Below the pieces are notes generated by a model. The model saw only the letters and a list, made by a program, of their open reading frames with translations, was not told the origin of the DNA and made no database searches. Both the position numbers and the translations under genes were made by a program. Source: an uncultured Eggerthella sp. (GTDB lineage: Bacteria; Actinomycetota; Coriobacteriia; Coriobacteriales; Eggerthellaceae). Taken from it: a stretch of 64,000 bases of DNA. Positions 17,708 to 27,300 of the stretch are shown one piece after another (position 1 is the first letter of the stretch; every line of letters starts with the position of its first letter). The stretch lies in NCBI GenBank assembly GCA_900540345.1, contig UQFK01000002.1, positions 353,275-417,274 of the forward strand, in the 5' to 3' direction.

Positions 17708-18784
17708 TCAGTAGTAGCGATAGTATGCCGCACAAGATCCTTCGGAAGAAACCATGCAAGGACCCACAGGGTTTTCAGGTGTACAGACCGTACGGAAGAG
17801 CGGGCATTGATCGGGGGCCATGATGCCGCGCAAGACATCCCCGCACCGACAACCTTTCGGATCCTGCGTCGGTTCCACCTGGGGTTCAAAACGCTTCACT
17901 GCATCGAACTGCTCGAATTCCTTACGAATTGTATAGCCAGATCCTTCGATGACGCCAAGCCCGCGCCACGTCGCATCAACCGTATCGAACACTTCATCGA
18001 TAGCGGCCAGCGCAACGGGGTTGCCCTCGCGCATGACACCGCGCGAATAGGCGATCTCGATCTCAGCACGACCTTCATGTAATTGACGCATGATCATGGC
18101 AACGCCTTGCAATACATCAACAGGCTCGAATCCGGTCACAACACCAGGAATACCATATTTCTCTGCTAAAAACTCATAAGGCTTCGTGCCGATAATAGTG
18201 CTAACATGACCTGGCAAGATGAGCGCATCGATCTTCAATTCAGGATCAGAAACGATCACGTCGAGCGCGTTGGGCATATTCTTGTGCGCAGCAAATACAG
18301 AAAAATTCGCAAGCCCCAGATCCTTCGCGCGCTTGATAGCCATTGCCACAAGGGGCGTAGTCGTCTCAAACCCAACGCCCACGAACACAACTTCCTTATC
18401 AGGATTATCTTGTGCGAGCTTGAGCGCATCGAGCGGCGAATAGACGATATTGATCGAACGACCTTCGGCTTGCTCTTTGAGCAAGCTTGAGGTCGATCCA
18501 GGCACACGCGTCATATCGCCGAACGTAGCGATCATGACATTGGGAACGCGTGAGAGCGCGATGACCGTATCGATGTCTTTATTGGCTGTGACGCATACAG
18601 GGCAACCTGGTCCAGAAACGAGCCTGGTATCACCTGGCATCATCGCCCGAAGTCCATTGCGTGCGATGGCGACCGTGTGGGTACCGCACACTTCCATGAG
18701 CGTAGCGTGCTCGGGTGCCCATGCTTCGATAGAGTGGACAAGGCCTTTAGCAAGCGCCGGGTCTTTGAAAGCCGACAGATCCAT
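17708..18784 (-). CDS. hypD: Hydrogenase maturation protein HypD
   Basis: Iron-sulfur protein that, with HypC, holds the iron while the CN ligands are added for the NiFe-hydrogenase active site. Hallmarks are intact: CGTHT near residue 34, GPGCPVCVT, GFETTTP and the C-terminal cysteine cluster in CRCGDVLRG and PVGPCMVSSEGSCAAYYRY. The 358-residue length is normal. It starts three bases after hypC stops. Nothing resembling hypA, hypB or hydrogenase subunits follows it here. Confidence 0.96.
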   Translation of the reverse strand: MDLSAFKDPALAKGLVHSIEAWAPEHATLMEVCGTHTVAIARNGLRAMMPGDTRLVSGPGCPVCVTANKDIDTVIALSRVPNVMIATFGDMTRVPGSTSSLLKEQAEGRSINIVYSPLDALKLAQDNPDKEVVFVGVGFETTTPLVAMAIKRAKDLGLANFSVFAAHKNMPNALDVIVSDPELKIDALILPGHVSTIIGTKPYEFLAEKYGIPGVVTGFEPVDVLQGVAMIMRQLHEGRAEIEIAYSRGVMREGNPVALAAIDEVFDTVDATWRGLGVIEGSGYTIRKEFEQFDAVKRFEPQVEPTQDPKGCRCGDVLRGIMAPDQCPLFRTVCTPENPVGPCMVSSEGSCAAYYRYY

Positions 18785-18787
18785 AAG

Positions 18788-19024
18788 CTAGATCCCTTCG
18801 AGATCAGCAAGTTCAGGGAATTGCTTGATGAGATCGAGTGTCTCTTGAGCGAATTGCTCGTCCACCACTTCGATGGCAAAACCTGCATGGACCAGCACGA
18901 AGCTTCCAACTTCTGCCTGCGGGGTCAGATCGAGGGAGATCTCGCGCGTTACGCCGAGGATATCGACGGTTGCGAGCTTATTATCGTTGATCGCTCTTAC
19001 TTGAGCGGGAATAGCCAAGCACAT
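18788..19024 (-). CDS. hypC: Hydrogenase maturation chaperone HypC
   Basis: A 78-residue HypC/HupF chaperone. It begins MCLAIPAQV, with the functional Cys2 that binds iron after Met removal. Next come VDILGVTREISLDL and VGSFVLVHAGFAIEVVDE, both family marks. It is one base after hypF and three before hypD, so the three are almost certainly translated from one message. Confidence 0.96.
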   Translation of the reverse strand: MCLAIPAQVRAINDNKLATVDILGVTREISLDLTPQAEVGSFVLVHAGFAIEVVDEQFAQETLDLIKQFPELADLEGI

Positions 19025-19025
19025 A

Positions 19026-21557
19026 TCACTGACCCTCCTTTTTCGAGTGCAATCCTACCACAGCCTGCCCATAGGAGACTGAAGCATCGTTAGGCGGCAA
19101 CTCTCGATTAAGGGCAACGGTAAATCCAGCCTCTTGTAATTCATGCAAAGCGCGTTCCATAAGGTAGCGGTTCATGAAAACTCCACCTGAAAGCGTGACA
19201 ATATTGATGTCGTAGAGCGCACGAACTGTTTCGGCCGCGGTCAGGATTGCCCGCACAACCGCCTCATGGAAGCGGCGAGCAATAATCGGCTTATCTACCC
19301 CTGCCTCGAGGTCATCGAGCAACGCTTCGAATACAGCGGCTGGATCGAACAAGAGCACCGAAGTATCCTGGGCTGTACTCTGCTCGGTAGCAGTGTTCTT
19401 GATGAGGCCGAATTGATAGCGCTCACGCGCATCAAGTTCAGCGGTTGGATCTACGCCTTCCTGCGCAAGCGACGACGTTGTCTGCTCAGCTTTAGCAAGG
19501 AGCGTTTTTAGTTCGACTGCTGCATTGGTGCCAAGACCTTTCGTGATCTCCGCCTCGAGCAGAATCGCGCCTTCGCCTTCATAACGCGGCTCACTGCAGA
19601 TACCCAAGAGCGCTGAAGCTGCATCGAAGAGCCTGCCCATCGAGGAGGTGAAGGGGGTATTGATACCGCCTTCGATCATCTTGGTCATAAGCTCTGTCTC
19701 TTGCTGTTTGTCTGCGAAGAAAGTCTGCGCAAATGGATGATCGAGCAGGTCGAACGCCCATAGCACGCCATACGCACAGCGCTCCGTATGATGGATCGCT
19801 TGCACACCGCCTGGCAAGGGGAAATAGGCAACATTAGCAAAACGTTCGAACGCAGTGAGGTTCGAGAGCAGCACTTCGCCGCCCCAAATCGCGCCGTCGA
19901 CCCCATATCCTGTGCCGTCAAACGCAATACCGCAAACAGGGCCTTCGAGCTCGTTTTCTGCCATTGCGGCGACTACATGGGCATGATGATGTTGCACTTC
20001 GACAAGCGGCAAGGCTTGCTCGTGAGCTCGAGCACGAGCCCATTTGCTGAGTACGTATTCTGGATGCAGATCACATACGAGCATTTCTGGTGCGAGATGG
20101 AAGAGTTTTTTATAAAGATCCTTCGTCTCAAGCCAGGCATCGAACGAAGCCACATGCTCCATATCTCCCAAATGTTGCGAGACGAACGCCTCATCAGCAC
20201 GTGTGAGCGTGAAAGTGTTCTTGAGCTCAGAGCCGACCGCAAGCATCTGTGGTACTTTCGCATCCGACTTGTCGAGAGCTGGAAGCTTGAGCGGAGCGGG
20301 AGCAAATCCGCGTGCACGACGAATAACCTGTACAACAGGTTCGACATCGAGCGGTTCGAGCACGCGCACGACAGAGTCGTCAAAGCGCTCGATGATGGCA
20401 CGATTGTTCACCAAAAACGCATCTGCGATGCCCGCAAGCTTTTGAAACGCTTCGTGTTCTTCGATAACGATAGGATCATCGTGGACATTGCCTGATGTCA
20501 TCACAAGCAGGCCATCGAATGCGCGCGAGAGCAGATGCTGAAGGGGTGTTGCAGGAAGCATGATGCCTATTTCAGGCAGATCATCCGTAAGGTCGAGCGG
20601 GAGCATAACACCTGGTTTTTTGCGCAACAGCACGATAGGACGAACGCTCGATTCGAGCTGCTTTGCTTCTGCTTCGCTAACTTGCGCATATTCGCGTGCT
20701 TGATCTGTCGATGCCGCCATGACCGCAAATGCCTTGCCGTAGCGGCGCTTGCGCTCGCGCAAAGTAGAAAGTGCTGTCGAATTCGACGCGTCGCATACCA
20801 GGTGATAGCCTCCTAAGCTTTTCACCGCAACGATCTTGCCAGCTTTCAGCATAGCTACGCACTCGTTGATGAAACCATCGGAATCTTCCGAAGTGAATGC
20901 CCACTCCACATCGTCCATCGTCAAAGACTCGACCTCATTAGGAAGCATCCCTTCCACATCGATCCAACCCAAGCGCGGGCCACAATTAAAGCATGCGTTA
21001 GGCTGAGCGTGAAAGCGGCGGTCCATCGGGTCGTCGTATTCGGTTTGACAGGGTTCATCCATGGTGAACTCCTTCATCGAAGTATGAGCTCGATCGTAGG
21101 GGAGATCGTTGATGATAGTGAAGCGCGGGCCGCAATTCGTACAATTGATGAACGGGTAATGATAGCGGCGATCCTGAGGATCGAAAAGCTCATGCACACA
21201 GGCATCGCAGGTGGCAAGGTCGGGCGAGACGAACGTGGTCTGGCTTGCCTCGCTTTCATCAGAAAAGCGGATGTCAAAGGTCTCGAAGCCTTCCACTCGT
21301 GCCTCATGGAGTTCAAGCTCTTTCACATTCGCTGCTTCAGGGGCATCCTCGACCAGCTTGATCGCGAACAAGTCGAGTGCGCGTTCGCTTCCTTCGACAT
21401 GAATGCTCACCCCATCAATAGCATTCAAGACCCAGCCGGTAAGTCCGAATTCTTGAGCACAACGATAGACAAAGGGCCGAAAGCCGACCCCTTGCACAAC
21501 ACCCTTTACTCGTATGTCGAGCGCCTCGCGCTTCTCAGTACCATCCTTGTGCATCAT
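19026..21557 (-). CDS. hypF: Carbamoyltransferase HypF
   Basis: Makes the thiocarbamate on HypE that becomes the CN ligand of NiFe hydrogenase. Domain order: acylphosphatase (VKGVVQGVGFRPFVYR, about 15-100), two zinc-finger-like CxxC pairs (CDACVHELF / CTNCGPRF, and ACFNCGPRL), a YrdC-like nucleotide-binding domain (about 225-420), then the Kae1-like carbamoyltransferase (VQHHHAHVVAAMAENELEGPVCGIAFDGTGYGVDGAIWGGE and LSGGVFMN). The 843-residue length is a little over the usual. Its ATG overlaps the stop of the upstream isomerase gene by four bases, so translation is coupled. Confidence 0.96.
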   Translation of the reverse strand: MMHKDGTEKREALDIRVKGVVQGVGFRPFVYRCAQEFGLTGWVLNAIDGVSIHVEGSERALDLFAIKLVEDAPEAANVKELELHEARVEGFETFDIRFSDESEASQTTFVSPDLATCDACVHELFDPQDRRYHYPFINCTNCGPRFTIINDLPYDRAHTSMKEFTMDEPCQTEYDDPMDRRFHAQPNACFNCGPRLGWIDVEGMLPNEVESLTMDDVEWAFTSEDSDGFINECVAMLKAGKIVAVKSLGGYHLVCDASNSTALSTLRERKRRYGKAFAVMAASTDQAREYAQVSEAEAKQLESSVRPIVLLRKKPGVMLPLDLTDDLPEIGIMLPATPLQHLLSRAFDGLLVMTSGNVHDDPIVIEEHEAFQKLAGIADAFLVNNRAIIERFDDSVVRVLEPLDVEPVVQVIRRARGFAPAPLKLPALDKSDAKVPQMLAVGSELKNTFTLTRADEAFVSQHLGDMEHVASFDAWLETKDLYKKLFHLAPEMLVCDLHPEYVLSKWARARAHEQALPLVEVQHHHAHVVAAMAENELEGPVCGIAFDGTGYGVDGAIWGGEVLLSNLTAFERFANVAYFPLPGGVQAIHHTERCAYGVLWAFDLLDHPFAQTFFADKQQETELMTKMIEGGINTPFTSSMGRLFDAASALLGICSEPRYEGEGAILLEAEITKGLGTNAAVELKTLLAKAEQTTSSLAQEGVDPTAELDARERYQFGLIKNTATEQSTAQDTSVLLFDPAAVFEALLDDLEAGVDKPIIARRFHEAVVRAILTAAETVRALYDINIVTLSGGVFMNRYLMERALHELQEAGFTVALNRELPPNDASVSYGQAVVGLHSKKEGQ

Positions 21558-23275
21558 TCTGCAATCCGTTCGACCACATAGCGCAAACCTTTCGAGAGCA
21601 AGCGCAGCGTTACTGAAGAGTTGTCAGGCAGATGAATATGCACACATCTTCTCCCCCGTGAAGAGAGGATGGCGAAATCTCCCATCGCCTGCGCCTTCTC
21701 AAGCTTGCCTAAGCTGGCAGCCTTTGCGTTATCAACCTCGATATCGCGTGGTTCATTAGCAGAAAGGATCAAGAACACACCATTGTTCTGACCACCCTTA
21801 TGCAACTGGCCTGTGGAATGCAAATAGCGCGGGCCGATCTCCAGACACGATGGCACACCGTACTTTTCAGCAACACAATGGCGAATCTCTTCGAGCGCTT
21901 CGCGGCGTCCTTCACCCGTAAAAGGCAAGAATGCATTGAGCGAGAAATAATCCCCCGGTTCAATACTGCGGCACAGCACGCTAAGCGCGCCTGATACTGT
22001 TTCATCGAGCAGATCATCGGCAAGAGCATCTGAAACATAGACCTCGATCTCTCCGATCGGCACTCCTGCAAGACCATTCTGTACGAAACTCGGAGTCTCG
22101 CCGCCTTCTTTTAAGATGCGCAAGACTTCTGTCTTGGCTACTTGAACGTCAGGCTGATCGAACGGGCAGATCTTCATGAGATGGCCCACCATGGCGATAG
22201 CGTATTCCCACATGACAAAATGCCCTGCGAGATCGATGACGTTCTCGACCTTGAAGGTGATCTTGGGAATATCTTGGCTCAGGTATTCGAGCGATTGGAA
22301 ATAGTTCGCGCGTTCATCCCATAAGTCGGTCTTGGTCTCATATACCACGACCGTACGATCCTTCGCATCTTCAGAGAGCGTGAGCGAGTCAGTCTCGATA
22401 TTAGGAAGGATACCTTCGCCTTCCTTTCCTAAGCTCTCGGCAACCAACTGCTCTATCCAAAGACCCAAAACGCGTCCACGTTTAGGAGAAAGGAACGAGA
22501 ACTTGTTTCGCCCATCCACGTAGTTGTCATAAAGAAATGATGCGAGCACGAGCGCAGGATTATCCATGCTGTCGGTGCTGCAAAGCTCTTCAGCTTGAGC
22601 TGCACTTTTCATGAGTGCATTGAGATTGATACCTGCCAAAGCAGCTGGCAAAAGGCCAAACACCGAAAGCGCCGAATAACGACCGCCAACGCTCGGTTCT
22701 CCTGAAAAGACACGCAGCCATCCTTCTTCCTTGGCGCGTTTTTCTAGATCAGAACCAGGGTCGGTAATAGCAACCAGGTGATTATACACTTCCTCTTCAG
22801 AGAGCTTTTCTCGCATGATATCGAGCACCGCTTGCATGATGGTATGAGGCTCGATGGTGCCACCTGACTTGGAGGAATGGATGATGAGCGTAGTGCGTGG
22901 ATCACATTCTGACATGATGGCGCGAACGCGCACCGGCGAGACTGAGTCGATGGTCTTAAACGAAATGAGCGATGAATCTGCTTTGTTATATTTCGTCATG
23001 GTCATCGGAGCTTGGGTCGAACCACCCTGACCGACCAATACGACCGTTTTAAGGCCACGAGCGATGAGTGCATCAGCGAAATTCTGTATCTCTGCAAGCG
23101 GCAAGGGCGGCTCGCTTGCAAGCGTGGTCCAGCCCATAAAATCACGCGCAAAAAGCTGCGCGTTCTCGGAAAAGTCGTAGAGCTTGCTATCCTTATCGCG
23201 CACACGACTTGCTGCCTTGTTATCGATGAGCACCTGAGCGGAGGCACCTGGTGCGTCTGCTTCGAAATTGATCAT
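21554..23275 (-). CDS. pgi: Phosphoglucose isomerase of the transaldolase-fusion type
   Basis: Interconverts glucose-6-phosphate and fructose-6-phosphate. The sequence is not like classical Pgi. It matches the isomerase half of bifunctional transaldolase/Pgi proteins: VLVGQGGSTQAPMT, IIHSSKSGGTIEPHT (sugar-phosphate-binding SIS motif), FSGEPSVGGRYSALSVFGLLPAALAG, WEYAIAMVGHLMKICPFDQPDVQVAK and GPRYLHSTGQLHKGGQNNGVFL near the end. No transaldolase domain is attached. It overlaps hypF by four bases, an unexpected partnership. The catalytic assignment is by family only. Confidence 0.85.
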   Translation of the reverse strand: MINFEADAPGASAQVLIDNKAASRVRDKDSKLYDFSENAQLFARDFMGWTTLASEPPLPLAEIQNFADALIARGLKTVVLVGQGGSTQAPMTMTKYNKADSSLISFKTIDSVSPVRVRAIMSECDPRTTLIIHSSKSGGTIEPHTIMQAVLDIMREKLSEEEVYNHLVAITDPGSDLEKRAKEEGWLRVFSGEPSVGGRYSALSVFGLLPAALAGINLNALMKSAAQAEELCSTDSMDNPALVLASFLYDNYVDGRNKFSFLSPKRGRVLGLWIEQLVAESLGKEGEGILPNIETDSLTLSEDAKDRTVVVYETKTDLWDERANYFQSLEYLSQDIPKITFKVENVIDLAGHFVMWEYAIAMVGHLMKICPFDQPDVQVAKTEVLRILKEGGETPSFVQNGLAGVPIGEIEVYVSDALADDLLDETVSGALSVLCRSIEPGDYFSLNAFLPFTGEGRREALEEIRHCVAEKYGVPSCLEIGPRYLHSTGQLHKGGQNNGVFLILSANEPRDIEVDNAKAASLGKLEKAQAMGDFAILSSRGRRCVHIHLPDNSSVTLRLLSKGLRYVVERIAE

Positions 23276-23335
23276 ACGTTCCTACTTCGATCGTCGTTTG
23301 GCTTGCCTCATTTTACCGAAGAGCGTGCAGGCGCG

Positions 23336-24157
23336 CTATGCGATAGCGGCCACGATGTCTTTCAGCCACGAAGAATCCACCTCGTCGACCTGCCCTGCAT
23401 CGCAACATGCGGCAATAGCGGGATCAGTCGGGATCTGCGCTGTAGCAGCGATACCGTATTCTTCTGCCAGGATATCCACTTGGCTCTCGCCGAAGATGAA
23501 ATGCTTCTCGTTGCAATGAGGGCACACGAAATAGGCCATGTTCTCAACAAGACCCACTACAGGTATCTCAAGCGAGCCGGCCATCTTGACCGCTTTTGCT
23601 ACGATCATCCCCACCAGCTCTTGAGGAGAGGTGACCACCACGATGCCGTCAACTGGCAAAGACTGAAAGACCGTAAGCGCAACATCACCTGTTCCTGGAG
23701 GCATATCAACAAACAAATAATCGATGTCGCCCCACGCCACATCACTCCAAAATTGCCTGACCGCACCTGCGATCATGGGACCACGCCAGACAACTGGATC
23801 GGTTACATCGTCTAAGAGCAAATTGGTCGAGATCACTTTCGTGCCATCCATCGCAACCGAGGGTAGCAAGCCATCCGAGCAACTTGTTGCCTTGCCTTCA
23901 ATGCCGAACATACGTGGAATAGAGGGGCCTGTTATATCTGCATCAAGAACACCAACGCGCTTACCTTGTTTTGCGAAAGATGCCGCCAAAAGAGAGGTGA
24001 CGAGCGATTTTCCCACGCCGCCTTTGCCGGATACGATGCCGATCACTTTCTTAATGTTCGAGGCCGGATTCGGTGCTGCGAGCATGCTCTGAGGCTCACG
24101 GCGATCGGTACACGACTGCCCACAGGTCTTGCAATTATCACTACATGATTCGCTCAT
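23336..24157 (-). CDS. mrp: Mrp/NBP35-family iron-sulfur carrier ATPase
   Basis: P-loop ATPase that assembles or delivers Fe-S clusters. It has an N-terminal cysteine-rich piece (CSDNCKTCGQSC), then the deviant Walker A GIVSGKGGVGKSLVTS, DADITGPSIPRMFG, the Walker B region VDMPPGTGDVALTVFQSLPVDG, and the metal-binding C-x-x-C in YFVCPHCNEKH. This is the NBP35-like short form without the DUF59 domain. Co-location with hydrogenase maturation genes is consistent with Fe-S supply, though they are separated from it by pgi. Confidence 0.94.
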   Translation of the reverse strand: MSESCSDNCKTCGQSCTDRREPQSMLAAPNPASNIKKVIGIVSGKGGVGKSLVTSLLAASFAKQGKRVGVLDADITGPSIPRMFGIEGKATSCSDGLLPSVAMDGTKVISTNLLLDDVTDPVVWRGPMIAGAVRQFWSDVAWGDIDYLFVDMPPGTGDVALTVFQSLPVDGIVVVTSPQELVGMIVAKAVKMAGSLEIPVVGLVENMAYFVCPHCNEKHFIFGESQVDILAEEYGIAATAQIPTDPAIAACCDAGQVDEVDSSWLKDIVAAIA

Positions 24158-24264
24158 CGTACTTCCTTATCTCGAACTATGCATGCTTTCGAGAAGCTGT
24201 CCTGCTCGATGCTACAACTTTCATCCCAACGCATCAATAGACGCGCTACTTAGGGCACACGCAC

Positions 24265-24302
24265 AGGAGCCCTGCACGTCTTTATCAGCACGCAGGGCTC
24301 CT
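24265..24302. terminator. Hairpin downstream of the surface-protein operon
   Basis: Eleven-base perfect stem (AGGAGCCCTGC / GCAGGGCTCCT) around a 16-base loop, in the 190-base gap between the giant surface-protein gene and mrp. No T-tract follows on either strand, so it may be a Rho-type or processing hairpin rather than a classic intrinsic terminator. Confidence 0.45.
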
Positions 24303-24349
24303 TAGGGAGGGATGATCATGATTTATCGATCTATATTCTGTTCACCTGA

Positions 24350-27300
24350 TCAATGACGCATGCGCGCATTCTTATTCTTACGCATGCGACAAGCCGCCGC
24401 TACCAACGCGAACAGGGCGATAAGTGCAAGCGCTACAATACCTGCGATCTTCAGGAAGTCGCCCGTCTTAGCGAGAAGGCCTCCTTCCTCTTCGGATATT
24501 TCGCGATATTCGCTCACCACTTCTTCACCGTCAAGCATCGTGTCATAGAGCGTGATGGTCGAATCTTGGATCTCAGCATTTCCATTGCTCGTTCCCGAAA
24601 TGATCCTCACTGCGCCATATTGATCGATTGTAAATTCGACCTCTTCAGCTTTGGCATAGCCTTCAGGCGCTGAGTTCTCTCGCAGAATATAGGTAGTATC
24701 CACATTGAGTTTGCCTTCCAGCTTCTCAACCGCCTGGCCTGATATCCAGCGATTCACTTCTTTGCCGGTATCCTTTTCGATGATCGAAAGGTTGGCTCCT
24801 TCCACCCATTCATGGGTACGCGTGTCGAGTTTGGCGAACTCTACAAGCGTCGCCTCATCATGAACACCACCATCGCGCGTGAAGGTGAAGAGCAAATCAC
24901 CATCATCTGAACGCAGAACCTCGGAAGTTTGCTCATCGAGCGCAGTGGGCATATCATCGTTCTCCGCCATCGCCGTGAGTGCGGCTGGCTCGGGTAGGGC
25001 TTCGGCGCTTCCCAGCTGTGTCTTGCTATCGGTATAGTGCAACGCATACCCATTTGGTGCGGTGCTGTCCTTCACCAGATAGAAGTACGCACTACGAAAT
25101 TCACTAACCGTATGACCTGCTGGCGCGAGGCGCTCTTTGAAATAGTAGAGCGTACCTTCAGTCAAGCTCACATCTTCGAAGATGATCCAGCCATCAGCAT
25201 CAGAGATGGCTTCTTGAAGGAAGATATCTGCTTGTTCTGCATTGTTGAGCGCATAGAGACCATATGTTGCACCTTCAAGCCCCTGGTCACGATCAAGATC
25301 GCTCGTCTTGCGAACCTGCAAGTCCATACCGCGAGCTGTGTTGGTCATGGTCGGATGCCACTGCGGATCCTCAGACTCGGCATAGCGAACATTCTCGCCA
25401 TCTTCAACATGTCCGTAGTACATATCGGTGCATTCAAGTTGACCTTGTGCATTGAGCTCGATCACCGTGGTGAACGTGATGATCTGCTGCGAATAGTTAA
25501 CCGAAGGATCGGTGCTGTCATTGGCCTCGACCACGCGATAGTAGTAGGTACCCGGCGCAGTGTAGGCCAGACAGCTTGGATTCTCCCAATCGCCACTCAC
25601 GTTGTTCGCCTTGTCGAAGTCAACCATGCCATAGCGGTCGTTGCTCGTCTCGGAAATAGTCGGACCTTGCGTGTTCGCCCAATCAACTGCGCCATCAGCG
25701 CCTGACGTGAGCTCAATCAGTTTGAAGTTGAATTCGCCTTCCGTAAGGGAGCGGCCATCTAAATTCTTGATGATCTTCGGGTCGACGAAGCACTCTTGGT
25801 CGATCGGTTCATTGGAGGCCGCATTGATCGCATACCCATAGAGACTCATAGTCTGCAACCCATTGTCGAAATTCGCGAATTCGATGGTGGGCAGCTTGCC
25901 ATTCACCTCATTGATACGCGTGAGCTCGAGCGTGCTCGTTGAACCGAAGATTCCTGGCGTTTCAGTGATGCCTTCTGCATAATAGAGCTCGGTCACATGC
26001 GGCACGAGGGTCATGCCGTCACTTGCGAAATCGACCACAACACGAATCACGTAGACACGCGGATCGATCGATACCCCCGAGGCCTCATCTTCAGAAATCA
26101 TGAACCAATAATCGTCGCCCGTCATCGTAAAGGGAATGTCTTCGAAGATCACTTCGGCACTCGTCGCATCCTCCGCGAATGCCTCGTTGCCTGCGTGGTA
26201 GACCAAAAGATCGCGCGGCGACTCATTCAAATTCACTACCCCATCTTCTGGCGCAAGAATGTTCACCATCGTAAAGCCAAACGCATCCTTATCAGGTGCA
26301 GTATTGCCATAGAAATACTTCGTCGCCACAAGATCGAGGGTTCCTTCAGGATGATAGATATTTACAAACGTACTGCCTTCTTGCTTCTCGAAGCTGCCCT
26401 TACCATCCGCTGGCTCAGTCTCTTTCAAGTACTCGATCGCCATCACGCTTGAAGTGTATACATCCACCTGCTTTGGTGTGAGCGAATCAGGATCATCCAT
26501 ACGCTGGCTCTTCTTCGTCCCGACGGTCACCGAGACCTTATGCCAAAGCGCTTCGTAATCGATCGCAGGATGACGATCTGTATCTGCAACCGACTCCTTC
26601 ACGAAGAAGGTATAGGTTTGCTCTCCTTCTTTCTCGGAGCGATATTTCTTTGCGTCGACCATGCCCTCGTTATTGCCAAGCACGATCGAGTCGTTGTCGA
26701 GGAACTGGAAGGTCACCTTACCTTGTCCATCATTGGTTGTTGTGGCGAGCTTCTCATCAAGGTTTGGTATGAGCATCTCTTTTCCGTCGACCGTTTCGGT
26801 CTTGGCACCATAGAGCTCGAAGGTGAACGTTCTGTCGATACCCATGCTCGCAAGCTTGTCAGCATCGATCTCGAAGAGGTTCTGATCGTTTAAACTTTTG
26901 AACGATTTAGTGAATTCAAGCGTCCAAGGATCAGTGATGAAATCCTCGCCTGAACTCGGATTTACCTGATTTGTGAATACCTTGCCTTCACCCTTGCTCT
27001 CATCGCCATACGTGATGCCGTTCTCGACCACAAGCGAGTTGTTCGTGGTCACCGAATAACCGTCAACGACTGCCGTACTGGTCGTCTTGACGATCTGCAC
27101 GGTCACCTTGTGATAGCGCTCATCGAGCGTAATATCTCCTGGCAGATCGGTCCCATGCCGTCCGATTTCTTTAGCGAAGAAGGTATAGGTTCCACTTTCG
27201 ACATATGCTTTGTCTCGCACCTCGAAAACGATCTTGCCGTTCTCGTCGCTGGTCGCTGTTGCGACCACTTTGCTCTCATCGACCGTTCCTTGGGCATCAG

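Noticed and set aside
23012..23815. 267-residue plus-strand open frame across two genes
   Set aside because: Spans the pgi-mrp junction on the opposite strand, with no conserved features.
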